From assembly GCA_947095535.1 (NCBI GenBank), contig OX352772.1, forward strand, positions 97,212,934-97,276,933: 64,000 nucleotides of DNA, in the 5' to 3' direction. The notes beneath the pieces are model-generated. The model was not told where the DNA came from. It saw nothing but the letters and a program-made list of their open reading frames with translations, and did not search any database. A program made the translations under genes and the position numbers. Positions 33,641 through 44,330 of this stretch are shown here, in pieces (position 1 is the stretch's first letter; every line of letters starts with the position of its first letter). Origin of the DNA: Poecilobothrus nobilitatus. Taxonomy: Eukaryota; Arthropoda; Insecta; Diptera; Dolichopodidae.

Positions 33641-34486
33641 TCCATGCAGAGGTCCCCTCCCAAAAAATTAGTTTGTCGTTACAGCAACGCTGACTGGGAG
33701 GGCCTTAACAACTTTTTTAGAACCTTTGATTGGTCATTCTGCTTCCGTAACAGAAATGTTAACTTTACTGCAAATGCGATTAGTGAAACTATTTTACTTG
33801 GAATAAGGTTATACATTCCTCATTTAATAAAATCTGTTAAGAGGAGACTCAAATCTTGGTTTAATCGCATTTGCAAAGAAGCCATTTTTAGAAAAGAGGA
33901 GGCTTTTAAACTGTACCAAAACAATAGTTCGGAGGCTTGTAGGGCCAACTATATAGTGGTGAGAAACAGATGCAAGAGAGTTATGAACAAGCAAAAATTC
34001 TTGTTCAACCAAAAGTTGAAATATAAAACCACCCACATGCCAAAGAATAGCATATCTTTTTGGACATTTGCCAAAAATCCAAGAGAAGATGTTAGCGGGT
34101 CTTCTTTTCTACCACTTGTTGATAATAATAACACAACCGTATCAGATTCGAGAAGAGAAGGCGAACTTATTTGGCAAGTAATCCGCTTCGAAATTGACAC
34201 TGCCACAGTCAGCTCAGATGCCACCCTCTCTTCCAGGAGTTGCCTGCTCCTTCGATAAAATCCTTCGGTACTTTAGGACGAGGGTGGTGATGAAAATCTT
34301 GAAAAATCTTAATACAGATAAGTGAGCCGGTCCAGATAGAATAACCAACACGGTGCCTAAAAAATATCCACTCCAGTATTTCAAAACCTCTGCACAACCT
34401 TTTCTACCTCTCCTTCACTTCGGGTATTTATCCTACCCAATGGAAGGTTACATTTGTTTTTCAAATTCCCTATTGTTATAACTTCG
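33566..34486 (+). pseudogene. Family-3 LINE linker and start of reverse transcriptase
   Basis: 230 codons from the end of the endonuclease (SDHCLV) through the linker (NADWEGLNNFF, RRLKSWFNRICKEAI, KNSISFWTFAKN). After 34258 it is out of frame but shows VVMKILKNLNTDKSAGPD-like and PMEGY-like blocks of the RT start. The last host-LINE residues before the nested insertion read PIVITSVHSKV, and coding resumes at 37453 with EKIVNQKL. Confidence 0.8.
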
Positions 34487-34497
34487 GTTCATTCCAA

Positions 34498-34518
34498 GGT
34501 TAGGTTAGGTTAGGTTAA
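34498..34518. repeat. Four TTAGG-type pentanucleotide repeats at the LINE 3' end
   Basis: Plus strand GGTTAGGTTAGGTTAGGTTA, i.e. (TAACC)4 as the 3' terminal tail of the nested minus-strand LINE. The pentamer equals the common insect telomeric repeat, but it is only four units. Confidence 0.8.
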
Positions 34519-34605
34519 GGTGGCTGCCAAAAGGCACACTTATACCGTATTTGGTGCATTGTGACACCACATAGAAGCTTTTCTATCCCACTCGTTAAAA
34601 ACAAA

Positions 34606-35669
34606 TTAAGCTTTTTGCAAAGCGAAGCTTTTTAAGCATTTTGCAACACTCTTCACATTTTTACCTGCTAGATCGCTAAGGTTATTGAAGAGATATTTCC
34701 CCAAATGGGTATTCCTTCTTGCCGAGAAGGTGGGACATGTGTAAAGGAGATGGAGAGTAGTCATCCTCTTCTTCATATTTGCAGGCTCTACAATAGTCGT
34801 TTGCGGATAAGCCAAGTCTTCTGTCATGCTTCCCTATTATACAGTTACCGGTGATTATACCCATTGTCATTCCAATGTTTGCCCTTTTGAGGGAAAGCAG
34901 ATCATTGGATCTTCTTAAATCGGTTTTGTGCCTTATCAATCTTGTGATATTGCACGAGGTCAAGTTTGACCATTTGTAATTTATCATATCCGTTACTTAC
35001 TTTCGAAGTAACGTTTTGCTTGTGTATAGAGGTCCCTTAGTCTTGCCCTATTCGGCAGGGCTTGTAAGGTTGTACCAATTCTTACGAGTTTATCCGCTTT
35101 TTCACTTCCCGGAATACCTCGATGATCTCGTACCAAGCAAAGCTGAATGCTAAACTGCCTGACCATCTGGTTAAGAAGTTTTCGGCAGATTATTACAGTC
35201 TTGGAGGTTGTACATGTTGATACGTACTTACTTTATAGTATACGTACTTACTATAAAGAATATAGTCAAAATGCTTCTATTCAATAATAATCAAGGCTTC
35301 TTGAATTGCCATAATTTTCGCTTGGAAGACGCTACAGTGGTCTGGTAATCGGAAATTATGATTGAGATTCAAATTATCTGAGAAGACCCCGCATCTTACA
35401 CTGTTGTTCATTTTTTAACCATCCGTGTAGAATTGCAATCCTTCGAAGATCATCACTGTGTTCAAGTTCCAACTCTCACGGCTTGGTATGCTCGTCCAAA
35501 GAGATTTCCCGAAGAAGTAAGTGGGAGACGTGTAGTCCACGAAGACGGGAGTGGACTTGAATTGGTTTATAATATCCGACTGACCTTCCACTGGGATCCA
35601 CTGAGGTGTAGCTTTTAATCTCACAGCTGTATTTGTAGCTGCAAATTTGCTATAATATTCTACAGGCAT
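34606..35669 (-). pseudogene. LOA/I-like LINE RNase H and C-terminal Cys/His region
   Basis: RNase H starts at FYTDG in the 35415-35669 frame (first catalytic Asp, followed by an in-frame stop). The Glu position in FQAKIMAIQEAL is Lys, and the later HRGIPGSEKADKL block near 35110 carries the last His/Asp. The C-terminus (34606-34987) has a Cys-x2-Cys...His...Cys block (YCRACKYEEE, then LLYTCPTFSARR in the next frame). This resembles the retroviral-type RNase H plus zinc-knuckle tail of I-group LINEs. Confidence 0.75.
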
Positions 35670-35672
35670 CGG

Positions 35673-36128
35673 TTAAAGCATGATGTCTAATGCCGCAGAA
35701 GAGGTTGGTATTAAAGAGCCACTAATACATAGTATGGCAGTTCTTTGAGCCTTAGCGCTTGCCTTGCGGTTGACTTCTTTATCGATTGCCTGCCACCATG
35801 CTAGGAATCCGTACATAAGAATGGGTCTTACTACGGATGTGTATAGCCAGTAAGTCATGTATGACTGAAGCCTCCATTTCCTACCAATTGCCTTTTTGCA
35901 CGAGTAGAGTGCTATTGAGGATTTTTTTACTTTTTCTGAGATGTTAGCTTAACTTCCTGTCTAGAGTTAAATCCAGAAATTTCGCCGTTTCACTAAAGGC
36001 AAGAGTGGAGGCATTTAACGAAGGTAGCTTTATTTTATTAATTTTATATTTCCTTGTAAAGAGGATCAGTTCCGTATTCTGTATATTGACTGACAGTCCA
36101 CACTCTGTAGCCTATGTTGTGATTTTGT
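35673..36128 (-). pseudogene. LOA/I-like LINE RT thumb to RNase H spacer
   Basis: The 35673-35858 frame holds LYTSVVRPILMYGFLAWWQA and KAQRTAILCISGSL, the post-RT block common to I/LOA and related LINEs. Connection to RT and RNase H passes through two frame changes. Confidence 0.7.
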
Positions 36129-37452
36129 TTAGTGCAAGTTGCAAAACGTCCCTGAAACTGTCTGAGAACTTGCTATTGACAACGACAACAACATCGTCCA
36201 CATTAACGATTGTTGTGAACCCACCTCTTCCATGATTTGAAGCAGTTTATTTAACACCATATTCCAAAGAAGGGGAGATAGCACCCCTCCTTGCAGAGTC
36301 CCTCTCTTCACAAACCTTTTTGCAAAAGCGTTGCCTAAGTTGGCACTGATGGCCCTGCTGTTTAGCATATTAGCTATCAGTGCTCTTAGCTCCGGTTTTA
36401 CTCTTAGGCTTATGAGTGCGTCTATAATTTCTGCCTGGTTGACGTTATTAAACGCTCCCTCAATGCGTATAAATGCTGCAGGAGTATACTCTTTGCAATT
36501 TAAAGATCTTTCAATCGAGCTAGTCAAAGTACGAAATGCAGTATCCACTGACTTCCCTTGACACTAAGCATGTTAAGAGACTGACAACAAACTTTTATCT
36601 AAGTTGCAGGGGATTTGGATATCGATCAATCTTTCTAAGGTTATTAGAAGGAAGGAGGACAGGCTTATGGGCCAAAAGACCTTCTCATAGACGTCACTTC
36701 TTTTGCTGGCTTTGGGTATAAACACTACTCTGACCTGTTTCCATTTATCCAGGATAAGCTCCAAATTAAGACACAGAAAATGCTTTTTAGCCAAGCCAGG
36801 GTACTAGATAAAGTTTACTGGATCTCGCTTGACTTGAATGGCTTGAAATTATCTATAGCCCATTGTTATTTGTCTCCTGTAACCATCACTTCTGAGATAG
36901 TAGGGGGAGTATTCAGAAGACAAGCCACCTCTGAGCCATTGTTTGTGCACTCAGAAAAATGGGTTTTTAAAAGTAATTCCAACGACACTTCGCTTGTGGT
37001 AGCCCAGCTGCCATCCTCTAATGGGACCATGGGGTTTGTCAATAGGATTTTCCTAAGTCAAAATGCCTCGGAGACGTTTTCTATACCTCCGCAGAATAGT
37101 CTCCAGGTGTATGTTTTCGCCTTTTTAAGTGCTTTTTTGTACTCACTAAGAGCCGTTTTATAAGAGGTCCAGTCCTGCACCTCATTCGTGTTTGGCATTA
37201 TTAAAAGCTTTCTTACTATCTTTCCTTAGAGCTTTGATTTCATCATTCCATTGAGGTGGTTTAGGTTTTCCCCTAGGCTTACTAATGGAACACGAATGCT
37301 CTAAGGACTTACTGCAGGCCTTAGTAAAAACGTTTACTAGGCTATTTAGATCCTGGAAATTTTTAGGAATTCCAGGTGTTCAAGAAGTAAGCGTTGATTT
37401 TAAGTGCTGCCTATATTTGTTGCAGTCAGTTCTCTTAAGATTTCGATAGACT
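36129..37452 (-). pseudogene. LOA/I-like LINE linker and reverse transcriptase
   Basis: The linker includes PRGKPKPPQWNDEIKALRK (about 37230) and KALKKAKTYTWRLFCGGIE. RT begins at WKQVRVVFIPKASKRS (36573-36794) and continues with SLSSFLLITLERLI. Motif A reads FIRIEGAFNNVN (Asp replaced), motif B RGTLQGGVLSPLLWN. After a frameshift the catalytic motif reads NVDD at 36192-36203, followed by VVVVVNSKFSDSF. About four frame breaks; inactive. Confidence 0.8.
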
Positions 37453-38226
37453 GAGAAAATTGTGAACCAAAAGCTTGTGAAATACCTGGACATCAAAGGT
37501 TTGATTCATGGTCGTCAATACGGGTTCCAAGCCCGTCGTTCAACAGGTGATCGCATGACTTACCTTTGTGCGACGCTAAGCATCAGCCTTCATGATTCTG
37601 GTGAGTCTGATGTTGTGGCTCTTGATATTTCTAGGGCTTTCGATCGTGTTTGGCACGATGCTCTATTGGCAATAAGCAAAACTTTAAGTCTAGGTAGAGT
37701 CTTTCTAAAATGGATTGGATATTTCCTTTCGTATCGTATGATTCGTATACTGGTCGACGTATCTGACAAATTAAAAATAAATGCTGGTGTCCTTTAAGGA
37801 TCAGTTTTATCCCCAACTCTCCTCTTAATATTTATCAATGACCTACTTTCATTAACCTCCAATCCGATCCATAGTTTCGCAAACGACAGCACCCTTATGA
37901 GTTCCTATGAGCTTCCTATGAATTTCATAGCCGCTATATCATTAATCACCAGATTAATACAACAGCAAAAAATTTCACTATTAGTGAGCTAAATAACGAT
38001 TTAGCAAAAATTCAAAAATGGGGTGAATTCAACAGAGTTGATTTCAACACCAAGAAAACACAATGCTGTCTGATCTCGTAAAAAATTGCCACTACTATTT
38101 CCCAAACTACTATTTCAGGGAGAAGTTTTGCAGCATTTGCAGGACTTGGTCAAATCATATTTTTATGTGCAGTTCCTCTTGGTGACTTTCGAGTTTTTCA
38201 TCAACCCTCGTAAAGAAAAAAAAAAG
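37453..38226 (+). pseudogene. Family-3 LINE reverse transcriptase, remaining part
   Basis: One frame (to 37797) reads EKIVNQKLVKYLD, YGFQARRSTGD and the motif A block VALDISRAFDRVWHD. After an in-frame stop it continues with GSVLSPTLLLIFIND (motif B) and FANDST, where the catalytic YADD position reads FAND. KKTQCC and a shortened C-terminus follow, then the A-rich tail. Confidence 0.8.
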
Positions 38227-39170
38227 TTATTAGGTCAAATCTTGGAGCTTTTTTCAAGTATAAGTTCTTAATTTCTTTAATCACTTTTCTTTTTCGTAAA
38301 AGTCAGATTTGTTTTGGTTGAGGTTATTACTGACCTCCAATCTCACATTAAAATAAATTGGGCTAAGTTTAAATATGTCTGTCAGGTATTCCGCAAAGAT
38401 TTCTTAGATTGATACTCCTTTGAATTTTTTAATTTTTCGTTATAGTCAAAGATTATCTTAGTCAAAGATTATTGACAACGGCTTTGTCTCTTATATTCCT
38501 TGGATATTTCATTACGACCTTATTGATATTACTAATTTTGGCACTACTCCATGCTGCACTTAAAATAGTTATATGCTGTTGTTTTCTTCTTAACAAGGAC
38601 TTTAAATTTATTTTCTTTTCTTTTTCTCTTTTAAAACTCTCCCAGTTATCCTATTTTTGAGAGTGACCTTTTCTACCTTCCTTACAATTTTTTTCATTTA
38701 ATTTAAATAATACCACTTAGAGATCCGAATTTTAGTAGGAACTTTTCAAAATATTAATAAAATTAGTTGAAACTTTTCTCGTAACGAAGAAATCCAGAAT
38801 AGCCGGTGTTTTGTTGCTATCTGTTAAGCAATTAGTAGGTTTCTAATAAATATATAAAAACATCCTAATTTATTAATGGAATCTTGGCATTTTTTCCCAT
38901 TGGTAGTTGTTTATCTCGTTCTCCGGTTTGTATGTTTGGCTTTGTAATCTCCTACTGTGAAATGTTTCACAAAGTTTCCAGAACATACCCATAGAAATTT
39001 GTGTGGTTATTTTGTAACTGGGTGGACAGTAGAAAGCACCGACATAAATTTTTAACCAATTTTTTGCTTGGTTGCTTGGGTGTATTGGTTTGTAGTTCCC
39101 TTTATTTTTAGACTGGACTTAGTTGTCAAGTGAGTTTTTGAACTAAGACACAAATCTATATTTTCGGTAT
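38227..39170 (-). pseudogene. Jockey-like LINE 2, endonuclease and linker (5' side of the nest)
   Basis: Minus strand: degraded endonuclease blocks (a position matching GDYNAK...WG near 38900), CLTDSNKTPAILDFFVTRKV near 38790, then EIFAEYLTDIFKL near 38385 and KEIKNLYLKKAPRFDLIT ending at 38227. This is the end of the endonuclease and the linker up to the RT start in jockey. RT continues at 32592 beyond the inserted family-3 LINE. Confidence 0.75.
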
Positions 39171-39640
39171 TTAAGAATAACTCCAATTTATGTTTTTTTA
39201 TTTAAAATACCTTTGACATTAATACTTTCTCATACATTCTTAAATGTAGGACCTCCTGTTTCGATATATTTGTCCATATATCTTTTTCCAATGTTATTTA
39301 ATCTTATAGTAAATTTTATTCATCTTTTTAAGCATATTTAGCATCAATTGCATTATGTCATTGTTCGGTTGCTACTACATTTTTGTGTCTAGGTTTTCTA
39401 CTTTTCTTTGAGTACTACATGCATTTAAAAATGTAACTTCGCTTACGACCTGTTCCCCTCCTTTCACACAAACAGTATCCGCTTACACAGTTTTTGAGTA
39501 TTTCCTAACCTTTAATATCTATTACCTGCCAAATATCATTGTTCTTCTTTAATATTTCGATCTTGACGGTGAATATACCGAATATCAAATATTTACCGAC
39601 CCCATACATTAATGTAGGTATGGGGTATGGAGAAGGCTGT
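39171..39640. other. Unassigned region, possibly start of jockey-like LINE 2 ORF2
   Basis: AT-rich; broken minus-strand frames without recognisable motif. By position it could hold the degraded endonuclease start. Confidence 0.4.
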
Positions 39641-39657
39641 AAATTTTTTTTAGCATG

Positions 39658-39745
39658 ATTTGTGTGTGTGTGTGTGTATGTGTGCGCGTGTGTGTGTGTG
39701 TGTGGGTGCGTGTGTGTGTGTGGGTGCGTGTGTGAGTATGATTGT
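39658..39745. repeat. GT/AC microsatellite
   Basis: About 85 bp of (GT)n with TA, CG and GG interruptions. The His/Thr open frames on the minus strand are artefacts of it. Confidence 0.95.
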
Positions 39746-40458
39746 GGGCACGTGTACAGCTTAAACTGAGCGGAATTTTTTGTAATTTCATATTTAACGT
39801 TTTGACGTAAATATCTCGGATTGATGAGCTTTTGGAGCAAATCGGACAACCGCAAGTGATAGTTTACTAGTGTACTCTTTAAGTTTTTTTACGAATATTT
39901 CGTAACAGAAAAATTTTATGAGAAAAATTATTAAGAAAAAGTTTTTACACAAGTAAAGAGCAACAACTTTGCCATAGAACATTTTTTGATCCGACTAACT
40001 TTAACTTTTATTCTATTCTAAGTCCAAATTTCATACATAACACGCCATATGAGTTTATATAAACAATTTTTTTTTGTTTTTTTTATATCTCTAAAAATTT
40101 ATGTACATACTTATATCTATGCATATTATTCTTTTGTTGATGACGTAAAATTTAAACGGTAAAATTTTTGTTAGCAGATGCAATATTAATCTTATGTTTG
40201 TTTTGTATTTGTTTACAATTGACATAAATTATTATGTAAAAAATCTATAAATTTTGGCATTGTACTTTTCATTTTTAATATCTTCGTCGTATTCAAAACT
40301 TAGTATAAATGGTGGAAGTTGTATTATTTCTTCCTTGTCATTTGTCTATCATTTTATATCCACTATATAAAAGTTGGAAATTGGTATGATTTATTTATTT
40401 TCATATGTGCGCCATTCCATCTAAAGCTCGTTAATAATTTTTGTTACATTGTTCTACC
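39746..40458. other. Unassigned AT-rich region
   Basis: No gene recognised. A GC-balanced stretch at 39785-39870 might belong to an unknown repeat but has no second copy in this window. Confidence 0.4.
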
Positions 40459-40900
40459 TTAATTTTCTGTGATAACATTAATTTTTATTTTGTTATTATT
40501 CATTAAACTGGTTAATTTTAAACTTTTTCTTGTAGGATTCTTTTTATTTGCGTGTGTTTTTTTAACATTACTTGCAACAACTGGCGGTTGTTTCACTTTA
40601 CTTTTGGTTATTGCTTTCGATATCCGATTTATTAGCTTTTTATTTACAACTTGTTTTGGTGTTACTTGTTTTATTTCTACTTCCAAATTGAGCGCCGAAA
40701 TAAAACATGATGAACTAGCTTTGCTCCTTATATATGCTTATGTAAGTTACCTGAAGACTTTTCTGAGTTTTTCTGCAGGTTTCCTCTTTTAAGAGCACCA
40801 CTCTCAGTTTTAAGAATTCGAATTTCCTTTTGCAATTTTGTGCTTAATTCTTCTCTCTGCAAACATGTTACAAGCTATTGTAGGTTTGTTTTTTTGTAGT
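40459..40900 (-). pseudogene. Lysine-rich frame, possible LINE ORF1 remnant
   Basis: A 75-codon frame (40459-40686) is rich in Lys/Asn with no domain. Just upstream on the minus strand a helical stretch (LQREELSTKLQKEIRILKTE) lies in another frame near 40820-40860. By position upstream of the jockey-like ORF2 it could be an ORF1 remnant, but I do not recognise it and it may be chance. Confidence 0.25.
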
Positions 40901-41325
40901 AAAACTATCAGCTGCATAGGATGTTCTATTTTAACCCTTATTGACTTGTGAGTTTATTATGAAATTATCTAATAAATTACGGTTTCTAGTTACAAAGGAT
41001 TCAATAACTTTTAAAGCTAAGAATTTACATAAAAAAATTCATATTTGAGCGGTTAAAATCTCCGTTTTATCTTTGGAAATCTTTTGTCCTTTTAAAATAA
41101 AATAAATGAGGGAATAAATAAATAAAGTTTTATAGCAAAATTAGTTAAAGAATTTCTAAAAGAATGTATGTATCTTCATAGATACAAATGTTTATTAAAT
41201 ATTTTACTGTTAAATGTATAATTTTTTTAAATTATTTATTCAATTTAGAACTTATTTTTTATTTGAAAAGTAAACTCTATTCGTTTTATAACGAATAGAG
41301 CAATATACATATATTTTCAGATGCA
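40901..41325. other. AT-rich spacer
   Basis: Low complexity; no gene or pairable repeat seen. Confidence 0.5.
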
Positions 41326-41455
41326 GTGTCACCTCAATGCTCACTCCACCCTGACATTCCCGAACAATAGAGTCCTTGACCTTGTTTTATAGATACCTTG
41401 CAGAGGCAAACGCCTGTTCCAAAGAAATTAAGAAAAAAATTTCTTTTGAATGACG
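41326..41455 (+). pseudogene. Family-3 LINE, extreme C-terminal fragment
   Basis: One frame reads SLTLFYRYLAEANACSKEIK, matching SLSLFYRYFA followed by VNTYSKE at the end of the family-3 fragment at 47.2 kb. About 130 bp only. Confidence 0.55.
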
Positions 41456-41934
41456 ATAAAATAATTCTTTTATTTCTGCAGGAATATTGGGCTCCGAATT
41501 AATTGAATTACTTTATTCAACAATTAATGTACAATCAATAATTTAAATATTTCTACTTTTCTAAATCTGTATTAATTTATCTTTTTCATAAGCATGTATC
41601 TATTACTTTTTTATCTTTGATTTTATGCATGGAAGTATATACTCGTATCAATTCTATGATTAGAATGTTTTGCATCATGTCTTCATCATACATAAAAATA
41701 GTAGGTGAAATTAAGATGGAATACAAATTTCTGAAAGATAATACCGTGTTATCTGGCCATCAAAATGCAACATAAGTGTTCAAAATTTAATTAAAACCGA
41801 AATATTTGTATATTATACTAAGATTTTGTAGCTGTACTATTTATTTAGTAATTTTTATTTATGAATAGGTATTATTTTTTTTTTGTATTTTGAATAAAAG
41901 ATAATTCTTTTTATTTTTTTTATTCTGAAGTTGA
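41456..41934. other. AT-rich spacer
   Basis: No gene seen. Poly-T tracts near 41875-41925. Confidence 0.45.
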
Positions 41935-42160
41935 TCATGTTATAACAGGTAGTGTCTGTCTAAAATCAGCTGATAATAAAATTGTTGTACCACCGAATAA
42001 CTGTTGGTTATAGCGTAAATCTTCTAATGTTTTATCTAAGGCTTCTAATGATTTTTAATGTGCTATTGTGCATTCGTCCAGCATTATTATTTTGCATTGT
42101 TGCAATATTTTTGTATTATTAATGGAAGTTTAGAGCTGAGTGCGCAATTTCAAAATTTAA
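41935..42160 (-). pseudogene. Helitron Pif1-like helicase fragment
   Basis: Minus strand: IIMLDECTIAH (Walker B-like DE), a stop, then SLEALDKTLEDLRYNQQLFG and GTTILLSADFRQTLPVI. The DE...LEALD.TL.D.R.N...FGG...L..DFRQTLPV order is the Pif1-type helicase of Helitron Rep-Hel proteins. The usual G of GDFRQ is Ala here. Upstream a degraded ALKLPLIIQ-like block fits the preceding motif. No Rep domain or Helitron terminus is visible. Confidence 0.8.
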
Positions 42161-42267
42161 TTAATCTGGTTGGTGAGATTTTCAATCCCCGAAATAGACT
42201 CCTATAGTTCACTAGAGTTTGGAGACCTGTATAAGTAACATAAATGAATGACGTGCCTAGCAACAAT

Positions 42268-43010
42268 ATTTTTTATCCAAATGTAGTGGAACATTTGGTT
42301 GGAACACTTATATTTGTGGAGAACGCTGTAAGCGACATTATTTCTAACATAAAGAGCGACCTCCCTATGAGGTAAAAATGAGAGATAAAAGAGTAATTGT
42401 CAACGACAAAGTTGTCATCTTGGCCAACCATCTGGGTCTCACATAATGCTAATATTGCTGGTTTTACTGAATTAAGGTGCCAATGGACGGCAAGAAATTT
42501 CGACTGCAGACCACGAACATTGCAAAAATTTGCGCTAAAAGTGGCAATGATTAATAGCAGCAATGGGTTTGAAGATATATAAATAATATAATCAAAAAAA
42601 AAAAAATAAACAACATAAAAACCAAAAGATTCAAGTATTTAAAGAATTTGACAAACAAAGAGCAAATTAAAAAACTAACCAAAGTTAATTGAATTTTAAT
42701 ATTGAGTGCAATGATCAATAAATAATCAATAAATAGCACTTAATTACCAATTAATTAATATTAAGAGATAAACAATAAATATTAATAATAAATAAATAAT
42801 AATGAATAAAAAATAATATTAAGCATTAGTAATCACCACAGATAACAAAAAGTTTGCAAAATATTTTCAACAGTTTTCAATTCCTTATTGAAAGTAATTC
42901 CAACTCAAAGTCAACTACGAGTAATCTAAACGCGATACTTAAATAATGCTTAATATAAACATAGCAAAATGAGGTATACAATTAAAAGAATAACAAACAA
43001 TATAGTCTAT
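42268..43010 (-). mobile_element. Family-3 LINE, 5' region and endonuclease start
   Basis: 42660-42890 (minus) is the same 5' untranslated sequence as 22465-22670. Then 42273-42563 encodes NFCNVRGLQSKFLAVHWHL and KPAILALCETQMVGQDDN, the start of the APE endonuclease, parallel to 33000-33110 of the nested copy. It is cut off at about 42268, within the endonuclease. Confidence 0.8.
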
Positions 43011-43339
43011 AGCAAAAAATGTGAATGTATGAAAAGGATGGATATTTATTTATTTATTTAGTCTCTTTCTCTCTAAAGAGCACAAAGCTGCTCGTACAGA
43101 GTATATAATAATATGTGCATATTTATATTACCAAAATTTCAAAATAAAAACTAATATATAATATTAATTACAGTAGTGGAAAATTAAAAATTGCATGATA
43201 GTTCAAATTCAAAAAGAAAAAAATTTAAAGTAACAATTTAAGCTAAGTTTTTTAAGTGTTAAGCTAAGAATTTACAAGTTGTATTATTATATTATTATTA
43301 TAAAAATTTTGTTTTGTTTTTATTTTTAATTTTTTTTAC
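43011..43339. other. AT-rich spacer
   Basis: TATTTATTTATTTA and similar tracts; a T-rich run at 43312-43337 may be the degraded A-tail of the adjacent minus-strand LINE. Confidence 0.45.
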
Positions 43340-43670
43340 AATATAGACATATATAGTTGTTTTATCTTGTATTTCACCTTTGTAGTATTGCACGTTTGAA
43401 GTTCAAGTGGAAGTTTGTTGAATTCTCTTATTGATGTTGCGAGAATTCCTTCTAGACCATATAATAGTTTACATTTAAAATGTGTAACAAGTTTGCAGAC
43501 CTTGTGTAGTGATTGTGTCTTTTATTGTTTCTTGTTAGCGTAGAATTTGTGTTGATTTTTGTATTAATAATGTTGTAAATTTGCATTACTTGTATTAATT
43601 TTAGGTAATATATCCAAATTCTTATGTATTTCTTATGTTGAAGATCTCCTGCTTACTCCATATAAGTTTT
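43340..43670 (-). pseudogene. LINE A ORF2 C-terminus
   Basis: Minus strand: NLYGVSRRSST, then LDILPKINTSNANLQHY and an EFNKLPLELQTCN block, with two stops. It matches the C-terminal layout of 49652-50041. Confidence 0.65.
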
Positions 43671-44330
43671 TTATTGCTGCATTTTTAATTTTTTACAAAG
43701 TATGTAAATTACAATTATGCCATAGTTAAAAGTTGACTGGAATATACTATAGTAGATTGAAGTTTTTATAGTATCAGAAACCCTTTTCTGTATCAGTTTT
43801 AGAAGTGCTGCTAGGCGTCTTCCCCTTTTCTCTACCTCGTTTGTTTGATGGTTCCATTTTAGTTCGTTATCTATCAGAACATCGAGGTATTTAAAAACTT
43901 TTACTTCTTCAATTTCCTGGCCGTTATACTTTATTTTAATTGATGCATTATTATTAACTTTCATTAACATAAACTTTGTTTTATTTGTGTTGACTGTGAG
44001 TTTATGTAAAACCATCAATCTCGCAATCTTTATCATATCTTTATTCATTCTCCTTTGTAGATCTTTAAAGCTGTTTTCCGCGAAAACGATAGCAATATCA
44101 TCTGCATATAGAAACGCTTTACCATGTAGTCTTAAATTTGAGAAACTACTGATATGGCAGATAAATAACGTCGGGCCTAATGAACTACCTTCTATGACTT
44201 CGAATTCGAATTGATTATTGATAAACGTTTCTATTATCTTACTGAACACAGATGAGTTCAATATTGGTCTGTAGTTATTTACTTTACTAATATCTTCATT
44301 TTTGTAAATCGGAATATAAATTTTAATAAA
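43671..44330 (-). pseudogene. LINE A reverse transcriptase, internally deleted
   Basis: 196 codons from 44261: SKIIETFINNQ, deletion, GSSLGPTLFICHI (motif B), FLYADDIAIVF with catalytic YADD at 44097-44108, then VFKYLDVLIDNELKWNHQ and GRRLAALLKLIQKR. The deletion removes motif A with the first catalytic Asp, so it cannot polymerise. Confidence 0.85.

Larger units (their letters stand above)
34487..37452 (-). mobile_element. LOA/I-like LINE (-), 5'-truncated, nested in family-3 RT
   Basis: A minus-strand LINE of about 2.95 kb inserted between adjacent codons of the family-3 RT. Order on the minus strand: linker (from 37452), RT (36129-36794), spacer, RNase H (about 35100-35430), then a C-terminal Cys/His region (34606-34987) and a short TAACC repeat tail. 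RT followed by RNase H is typical of the I group (LOA, I, R1-related). No endonuclease, so 5'-truncated. Coding reaches both edges and I saw no clear target-site duplication. Confidence 0.85.
32593..38226 (+). mobile_element. Family-3 LINE (+) inserted into jockey-like LINE 2
   Basis: A plus-strand LINE with endonuclease (about 32990-33640), linker (33566-34258), RT start (34259-34486), RT middle and end (37453-38085) and an A-rich tail (AAAGAAAAAAAAAAG, about 38212-38226). Jockey coding on the other strand stops and restarts exactly at its edges. It is itself interrupted at 34487-37452 by a LOA/I-like LINE. The 5' part (32593-32990) is a low-complexity TTTTAATTTT-rich stretch rather than the 5' region seen at 22.5 and 42.8 kb. 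The A-rich tail follows a shortened C-terminus compared with 46.8-47.3 kb. Confidence 0.8.

Noticed and set aside
33566..34258. Intact host gene of 230 codons
   Set aside because: Its sequence is the endonuclease end and linker of a LINE (SDHCLV, SWFNRICKEA) and it is broken on both sides.
34498..34518. Interstitial telomere
   Set aside because: Only four units, placed exactly at a LINE 3' end; better explained as its tail.
36780..37163. Plus-strand 127-codon gene
   Set aside because: It is the complement of the LOA/I-like linker, which has recognisable LINE motifs on the minus strand.
39505..39855. His/Thr-repeat open frames
   Set aside because: Translation of a GT/AC microsatellite; no other coding signal.
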